Source: Paulownia fortunei
Taxonomy: Eukaryota; Streptophyta; Magnoliopsida; Lamiales; Paulowniaceae
DNA length: 64,000 bases
Reading direction: 5' to 3'
Assembly (NCBI GenBank): GCA_019321725.1
Contig: CM033110.1
Location: forward strand, 18,159,278 to 18,223,277
The position numbers and the translations under genes were made by a program. Every line of letters starts with the position of its first letter. The stretch's first letter is position 1. This document shows positions 57,601-64,000 of the stretch, piece by piece. The notes beneath the pieces were generated by a model, which worked only from the letters and a program-made list of their open reading frames with translations, searched no databases and was not told the DNA's origin.

Positions 57601-58055
57601 TAGAGAAATTGACATAGTGAGATGCTGCCTTTTGCCCTTTCAGTTTTTAACTTTTGCCCACTATCACAGGCACTATACACCACCTGAATTGATATATCAA
57701 AAATTATAACCATCTAGTTTCAAGCTAAATTCCATAGCTTCTTTATTCAAATAAAATATTACCAAACCCCAGAAAACATAACCCATGAAACTAACATATA
57801 TAAAAAGCAATACAATACACCATTGCCTTAATTAAAACCACCAAATTTACGAGAAATCTGGCAGCAAAAAATAGCTCAAACCAAATCAAATAAAAAAAAA
57901 AACCTACAAATCGCGATTGAAGAAGAAAGAACGGGATTCAGCGTATGAGATATTACCAATTTGAGTTGCATGACATTCGCGCGGTTCTGAGCCTTGGTAC
58001 GGGCCTGAACAGCGGCGTTTTGGTTGCGCATCATGGCATCGCCATAGTCCCCCAT
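51602..58055 (-). CDS. U1-70K: U1 small nuclear ribonucleoprotein 70 kDa (U1-70K)
   Basis: Core protein of the U1 snRNP; binds U1 stem-loop I and helps define 5' splice sites through SR-protein contacts. Exons: 57957-58055, 57364-57478, 57188-57267, 56321-56396, 56047-56111, 55897-55959, 54408-54489, 54168-54330, 52623-52682, 51602-52289, totalling 1491 nt and 496 residues. Seen: N-terminal [19 protein letters not shown] and CPPYTG; an RRM with RNP2 LFVARL (140-145) and RNP1 RGYAFIEF (179-186); the glycine hinge [16 protein letters not shown]; and a long RS/RD/RE-rich C-terminal half (about 268-496) ending SREYEH. It aligns along its length with Arabidopsis U1-70K. The two largest introns, 6 (1407 bp) and 8 (1485 bp), flank the second half of the RRM and the hinge. 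The frame is intact. Confidence 0.97.
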
Positions 58056-58689
58056 CCTTCCCCGAAAGTTCCGGTGTATGTCTTAGGGTTTCTGAAGACA
58101 GGAACGGGCGCGGCAAAATCACGCGCCTGTGAGGATATGATGATTGGATTTTCTTCGAAGAAAATAAATTAATTCGGGCGTTGAGTGGTAAAGCGGCAGA
58201 GATTTCAGTGCTGAGGGGGAAGGGTTTTTGGGCATGAATATTTATACCTGTTTCCTTTTCCATTTCTTTTTTAAAATAATAAAAAATAAAAAGGTGTTTT
58301 GGGGTCAAAATCTAAATTTATAAAAATCTGAAAACATTGATTGATAGCTTATAAAATATATTTATAAATTTTCAAATTAATATGTTAGATTTTATAAGTG
58401 ATCTTAGAAAGAAAAAGAATTATTAATTTATTTTAATCTTATTTATTCAAATATTTCAAGACCATATTTTAAAAATAAGATATCATATCTTTTAAGCAAT
58501 ATTCTCTAAAAGTATGTTATATGATGTAGAAGTTTCCTAATAAATTTAGCAACGCACCTCTTAATCAAGTAATAGCAACTTCTTTTTTTTGCAAATAAAA
58601 TTTAATAAATGTTGTCTTTTTTCTTATGATTATTGTTAATGTTGTCTTATTGCTACGGGTCTCAAATATTTGAATAACAATAATATAGT

Positions 58690-58885
58690 ATAATACAAAA
58701 TTCACGGTACCTGAAATTTTGGCATTTGGAATTCGTATTCAACTCGATTAAAATTTGTCCAAATTCAACTCGATTAATTATCAAATAAAGTTTAAATATA
58801 ATTTTTAAAATTTGATAAAAAATCAAATAAATTTAAACAGTAACATATTTGAATCTACTCGATTCGTTTTACACCTCTAGTTACA
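58690..58885. repeat. truncated relative of the 11779-12103 MITE
   Basis: Contains ATTCAACTCGATTAAAATT, AACTCGATTAATTATCAAA and the terminal CGATTCGTTTTACACCTCT in the order seen in the other copies. Confidence 0.55.
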
Positions 58886-59524
58886 GTTTCTTGAAATAAA
58901 TTAGTGTATATCTCTAGACAATTTAGCCATGCCACTATAACATTACAGATTCCCTCAAAGTTTATTTGCATTTTTATTTTACATTTTTTTTTCCCTTACA
59001 TTTGCAATCCTAAGTCTTAAAAGCATTTTAACTTGCTACCATCAGCAGTTTCGCAATGGCAAAATCATGCTTTGTGTAACTATCAACTGAATATTTTTTT
59101 ACTAGAAAATGTTAAAGCTCGAAGTGGTCAAGATGTGGCCTCAAGACTAATCAATCTATTATAGTAGTAGTTTTTACTTATATATTTTTTAGATGTGTGT
59201 CTTAATTTAAAACTATAATTATATAAGTTAGTATATAATTAACTTTTCTTTTAATAAAAATAAATATTCTATGTTGCAAGCCCAGTGGTAATGGGGGGAC
59301 GGGGATCTATCAAATTCATATGCACAAAGAGTCGTCAAATATAGTTATTGATGATTTTATGAGTATCATTTTGGCCAACGAAATATGAGTTTCTTTATTT
59401 TATTTTGTTTTGTTTATTTTTGTAATTGTATTTTGAAGCAGCTTATTGAAAAGTTTAAAAGAGGGTGCATCCTTTACAATCCAAGCCACTGTAAATAAAA
59501 AAATTAGTAGGCCCGAATGTAACT

Positions 59525-59910
59525 ATAGTTAAATGGCCGGTTTTATTTTCAAATCCACTTTTATGTTTTTATTATTTTTAGGATTGAAAATATTTTTATT
59601 AAATTTTTATATAAAAATAAAATTATATTTTAATTTATTATATTTTTATATAGATTAATTTATGTTTTTATATAAATTATAGAGATTTAAAAGTGAAAAT
59701 TTATTTATTTTATAGTGTTTTTTGCGTGAAAAAATATAATATGTGAGTAAATTTGAAAATGAATTTAATATTTGCATGAAAAGAGGCATAAAATATTAAT
59801 AAATTTAAAAATAAATTTAAAAATAAATATAAATTGTATTTCAAATGAAATTGAGGAAAACAAATGCATTTTTGTAGTTTCAAGTAGTAAAAAATGAAAA
59901 GTTTCCTTTG
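59525..59910. repeat. TGTTTGGTTT-type MITE, copy 3
   Basis: Shares the ordered words TTTTATTTTCAAA, GATTGAAAATATTTTTATTA, GTAAATTTGAAAATGA.TTT, GCATGAAA, ATAAAATATTAATA and AGTTTCAAGTAGTAAAAAAT with copies at 16970-17275 and 19001-19380. Confidence 0.6.
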
Positions 59911-60388
59911 AAAATATAGATAAAGAGAGTCTAACTTTATCAAGTCTAATCCCCCAAATTAGTCCTTTTAGTTTCTGACTCGAAAAATAAACCATTTATT
60001 TGCAATGAACATCCTTCATTAGCCAAGAACTCGGCTGCAATAGGCATAATTATCTTTCCACGTCTCTCACTTAAATACTATTTATTTTGAGTTTTGACTC
60101 AAAAAATAAGCCATAATATATATAATATTGACAAATGATCATTAACTTCGTCTAACAATAGCTCTGATAATACAATACAAATTCGTTGTTTTCAAAGTTC
60201 TAATCCAAATCCAAATTCATGTAACAAAACCAATGGATAAGTGAAGTTCATCGAAAAAGGAAAAACATAACAAATTGTTTGCACCTAAATCATTTCGTCC
60301 TTTGCAAATGTTATGCTAGAAATAAGTTGGAGCCAGGAGTATGACAAAATGAGGCACTGGTAGCCTTATGTTTATAGTCAATGATGCC

Positions 60389-63300
60389 TTATTGCTTTTG
60401 CTTCTGTGGGCTTGTTATGTCTGTCTCTGTGGAGTCGCTGCTCGACGACGACGGATTAAGGCCATACTCACTCGTTGCTCCGTACTCAGTGCTGTTGAAA
60501 TCCTGGCTCGACATCACCATCTTCCTGAACTTCATCATGTCAGCATTATAGGCACCAGTGTCGTAAGCTTCTCGGCCCCCGTTGGGGTTGAAGGCCTGGC
60601 TTTGGCCTGGCTTCACACCTTCGTTCAAGTCCTCTAACGACAAATCTCCATCCAAAGTACGCACAATCTGATACCAAATGTCTCATTTATATATATATAT
60701 ATATATATATAAGTATTTGGGGAAACAAGAAAAGACATCACTTGGTTTAGCTAGCTCGAAAGAAATACTTTTACCTGGCTCATCCGTGGGCGTCGTCTGG
60801 CGGAATGGCGAATGCTGGCAGCAGCACAGGCGATCATACGAGCCATCTCATGGGGAACATAGTTATCTTCAAGGCGTGGATCAACCAATTCATTGTAATT
60901 GCCATTTTCCAATGCTTTAGACATAAGTGGCCGAGCCTGTTCATTACGAAATGAAGACAAGGATTAAATAAAATAGTTGATATCAGATCAATTGTTGTAA
61001 TTAATTTGCCAAATATGGAGGAGATGTCCAAACAGATGATGAACTGGAAACAAACCCAGTCTACTAAGCTATCTTCCATGATATTATTCTTCGGGTCCAC
61101 TGGTCGTCGGCCGGTAATTAGTTCCAAGAGCATGACCCCAAATGAGAAAACATCAGATTTTTCTGTTAGCTTGCCGCTAGCTGCATACTCAGGAGCCAGA
61201 TACCTATTATCAGGACAGATGATATCCTATTAGCAAATGTGCATTAAAAGAAAACATCTTTTGATCTGTTAGCAACTATAAGTTGGAATGTATCTTGGTA
61301 AATTCTGACAATAGAACTTAATTCACAATCGGTAGTAATCTCACTAGTAGTTTTTATAAAACTTTGTAAGACTCAGCATATTTGAAGAAAACTCACTAGC
61401 ACGACTCTTATAAAATTGAAAACTTTGGTCTTTTCAATTTTAAATGTGTGATCTACATGAGATGATTGATCATTATTGAAGAAGACAACTTCAAAAGAAC
61501 ATGAAACTTCCAAAATTTCTTATAGCTAAATGTCCTTTCTTTTTGTGTCTACCTAATAACCAAGACGATCACTCAATTCAACTCGAACTCAAGTAACAAA
61601 CTGAAAGTGAAATACGACCATTTTCCAGATATGACTTACCCGAAAGTTCCCATGACGCGTGTGGAGACATGAGTGTAATTATCAGAAGTGAGCTTAGCTA
61701 ATCCGAAATCAGCCACCTGGATAATGCAGAAAAATGACAGGTATTTTTTTGTTAACAAGAGTACATGACCAATGATGATCCTTTAGGAGCTTTGGTAGTT
61801 AACACATTACCATGGCTTCAAAGTTGAAGTCAAGGAGAATGTTTGCTGCTTTGATGTCACGGTGGATAATCCGAGGGTAGCCTGGAATCACATAATAAAA
61901 CAATGGGAATATCTTATAGAGTGAAGGGGGAAAGGGAAATATGTATAGGTGCATTTCAACAAATTCATACAATCTTCATGTAGGTAAGCTAGCCCCTTGG
62001 CTGCTCCCACTGCGATATGAAGCCTAGAAGCCCAATCCATGACTGGCTGGCCTTTTCCTGCAACCACACATTTGTTCTTATAAGAATCATGAAGAACAGA
62101 TACAAGACTATAATAAATACTTTGGACATGCTGAATTTATTATTTCTTAAAGATCAAGATTCAAGTTCTATTTGTGTGGGTTTCTAATTCTTAGAGTAAA
62201 TGGAGACGTTCCATGTGAAAACCAGACCTACCATGAAGGTGGAATTCCAATGTCTTATTGGAAACAAATTCATAGACAAGCATTCTCTGTTCACCAGCAA
62301 TGCAGTATCCAACAAGGGATACAAGGTGGCGATGATGGACACGGCTAATGATTTCAACCTCAGCCTGGAACTCTCGCTCTCCTTGCCCACTGCCGGACTT
62401 GAGACTCTTAACTGCCACCTCCCTTCCATTAGGTAAAACCCCTTTGTGCACAAACCCGAAGCCGCCTTGTCCCAACAAATTAGCTTGAGAAAATCCACCT
62501 GTTGCAGCTGCTAGCTCCTCATAGGTGAATTGACTCTTAGACCCATAACCACCCACATTTGGTGATGGAGGTTGCATATGCATAGGATGTTGCCCTGAGT
62601 GACTCGAGCTGAATTCACTGCTGGTATGAGCCACAGGTGGTGCACCCCAGCCACCTACAGGCGTCCCCATAAGACCAGGTGGTGGAGGATGCTTAACAAT
62701 AGGGTCCATGGACGGAGGACGGTTCCTCTGCGTAGAACCATTGTGGTGTTGGTCACCACCTGAAAGCACAAAACAGTTCACATAATACTGTAACTATATA
62801 GAATCTTAATTGATTTCTGAAATGTTTATTTTGCCAAGGTACTGTAAACAATAATCATTCAAAAATGTAGTATCATAGTTGTATCATTCAACAAAACATG
62901 AAATTGCATAGCTGTCGAGAAATTAACATATTTGTTTGCACACCTGTTGGCGGGGGTCCATGCTCCATATAATATTGTTGTTTCTTCCTCCTCCTAAAAC
63001 ATACTAGGCAGACAAAGATAAGGGCAAGAATCACTATTCCTCCACCAATAATACCAGCAACAATAGCTATATCTGTATTTGAATCAGACGATGACGATGA
63101 AGAACTAGGCACTGATGAGGAACCTGACGACCCACTATTTGATGCTGACCGTGGAGGCGGCGGCGATAGAACAGGGGATGGAGGTGATTTTCTAGCAGCT
63201 GCGTCTGGTGGCGGTGGAGAAAAGACAGGTGTTGGAGGAGAACCAGGAGCTGGGGATGAGGGAGTGGTGGATGGTGGTGGGCGCGAGTTGGTAGGAGGCG

Positions 63301-63595
63301 AGGGAGAGCCCGAATCATCAGGTGGAGGGGATTGTGCAGGTGTTGTGGAAGGAGGAGGGGCTGAGGGAGAGTCTTTGGATGGTGGCGATGAATCTGCAGG
63401 TGGAGGGGAAGAAGCTGGTGGGGTAGGAGGTGCTGAGGCCGGAGGCGAAGGGGGAGGTGACTGTGACGGAGCTGGCGGCGGAGATTGGGGAGGTGAATCG
63501 GAAGCTGGAGGGGATGGTGGGGTTGAGGAATCTGATGGTGGAGACTCTGCACTTTCATTATCACCTGGCGGAGCAGTCTTAGGGGATGAAGCCAT
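60389..63595 (-). CDS. PERK: proline-rich extensin-like receptor kinase (PERK family)
   Basis: Plasma-membrane receptor-like kinase thought to sense the cell wall. Exons: 62944-63595, 62232-62759, 61971-62057, 61811-61881, 61640-61716, 61056-61203, 60775-60936, 60389-60667, totalling 2004 nt and 667 residues. Seen: an extracellular region (about 1-150) built of SPPPP/PPS repeats, then a Ser-rich stretch; a single membrane helix at about 176-200 ([20 protein letters not shown]) with the RRRKKQQ stop-transfer; a second Pro-rich linker; and a Ser/Thr kinase with the GQGGFGFV loop (314-321), Lys 335, HRD (429-431), DFG (449-451) and APE (475-477). The C-terminus SLEDLNEG and [12 protein letters not shown] is typical of the family. 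There is no cleavable signal peptide, as usual in PERKs. All catalytic residues are present, so an active kinase is expected. I cannot say which PERK member it is. Confidence 0.95.
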
Positions 63596-63685
63596 TCTGC
63601 AAATGAGCTTCCGGCTTCAATAAACAACCCGGAAACTCCACCAATTCCTCCCGCAAAAACTGCTCTTCACAACAATCCACTGTAC

Positions 63686-63919
63686 CTGAATGCATTCATC
63701 ACCAGGAACATCATACAAAGACAACGATCATATATATTTCCAAACATTGTCTTTATTTGCAAAATATTCATAAAACATTGTCATTCTTAATAATATCTGT
63801 GAATATGCAACGACATATATTGGTACATAATTTATGTATTTTCCGTCATAAAGATTCTTATGAAGATGATTTTGATTTCCCAGAAACATTACAGTTTTGT
63901 TTAGAGAGAGGAAGCATAC
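63686..63919 (-). other. probable intron in the PERK 5' leader
   Basis: Minus strand: CATTCAG|GTATGC at the 5' end (63919) and GCATTCAG|GTACAG at the 3' end (63686) give a 234-bp intron between a leader exon starting beyond 63920 and the leader just before the ATG. Inferred from consensus sites only. Confidence 0.45.
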
Positions 63920-63953
63920 CTGAATGAAGAAGATTGAAGGGTCCTCAAAGGTA

Positions 63954-63978
63954 CGAGAGAGAGAGAGAGAGAGAGAGT
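63954..63978. repeat. (GA)n microsatellite in PERK leader or promoter
   Basis: About 12 GA units on the plus strand, CT on the coding strand, near the presumed transcription start of the PERK gene. Confidence 0.85.
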
Positions 63979-64000
63979 TGCAATGGGTTCTTCTGCCATC

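Larger units (their letters stand above)
58056..60388. other. intergenic stretch between U1-70K and PERK
   Basis: No gene is seen. The left part is the U1-70K promoter and leader. It contains a truncated CGATT-rich repeat (58690-58885) and a MITE (59525-59910). The last few hundred bases are the PERK 3' region. Confidence 0.6.

Noticed and set aside
63067..63627. Pro/His/Leu-rich minus frame and Gly/Glu-rich plus frame over the PERK extracellular region
   Set aside because: They are alternative-frame readings of the proline-repeat exon of PERK.

Overview
The window is nuclear DNA of a flowering plant, almost certainly a core eudicot. Genes have many introns with GT/AG borders. The AT-rich spaces between genes hold MITEs, hAT and Mutator relics and microsatellites. 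The protein-coding genes are plant families: a brassinosteroid P450, a LIKE-COV protein, U1-70K, a proline-rich receptor kinase and a class III chitinase. I cannot fix the species. No bacterial, viral or CRISPR feature was seen.

Layout. 1-7.1 kb: repeats and a decayed Mutator-like transposase on the minus strand. 7.1-14.6 kb: an intron-containing pseudogene of the succinate dehydrogenase flavoprotein subunit, with an unidentified coding-like fragment in one intron and a MITE in another. 14.6-20.3 kb: gene-free, several repeat families. 20.3-25.7 kb: intact CYP90B1/DWF4 (minus, 8 exons, 494 residues) with a 3.1-kb last intron. 25.7-34.1 kb: gene-free, with an inverted-repeat element and tandem duplications. 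34.2-39.8 kb: a 104-residue two-helix membrane protein gene (minus) whose 5.35-kb intron contains an hAT transposase relic and a Stowaway MITE. 39.9-43.7 kb: gene-free, second inverted-repeat element. 43.8-46.9 kb: LIKE-COV gene (plus, 6 exons, 263 residues). 48.8 kb: tRNA-Glu(UUC). 49.3-50.2 kb: intronless class III chitinase (plus, 293 residues). 51.6-58.1 kb: U1-70K (minus, 10 exons, 496 residues). 60.4-63.6 kb: PERK-type receptor kinase (minus, 8 exons, 667 residues), its 5' leader running toward the right edge.

For each of the five multi-exon genes the exons I spliced by hand add up to a multiple of three with no internal stop. This supports the models and argues that the lesions in the SDH1 copy are real rather than sequencing noise. 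The genes are unrelated housekeeping, hormone, vascular, splicing, defence and signalling functions; nothing suggests a cluster or operon-like unit. I did not find a new multi-gene system. The observations most worth following are the unknown coding-like fragment inside the SDH1 pseudogene, the large element-filled introns of DWF4 and of the small membrane protein, and the two long-arm inverted-repeat elements.
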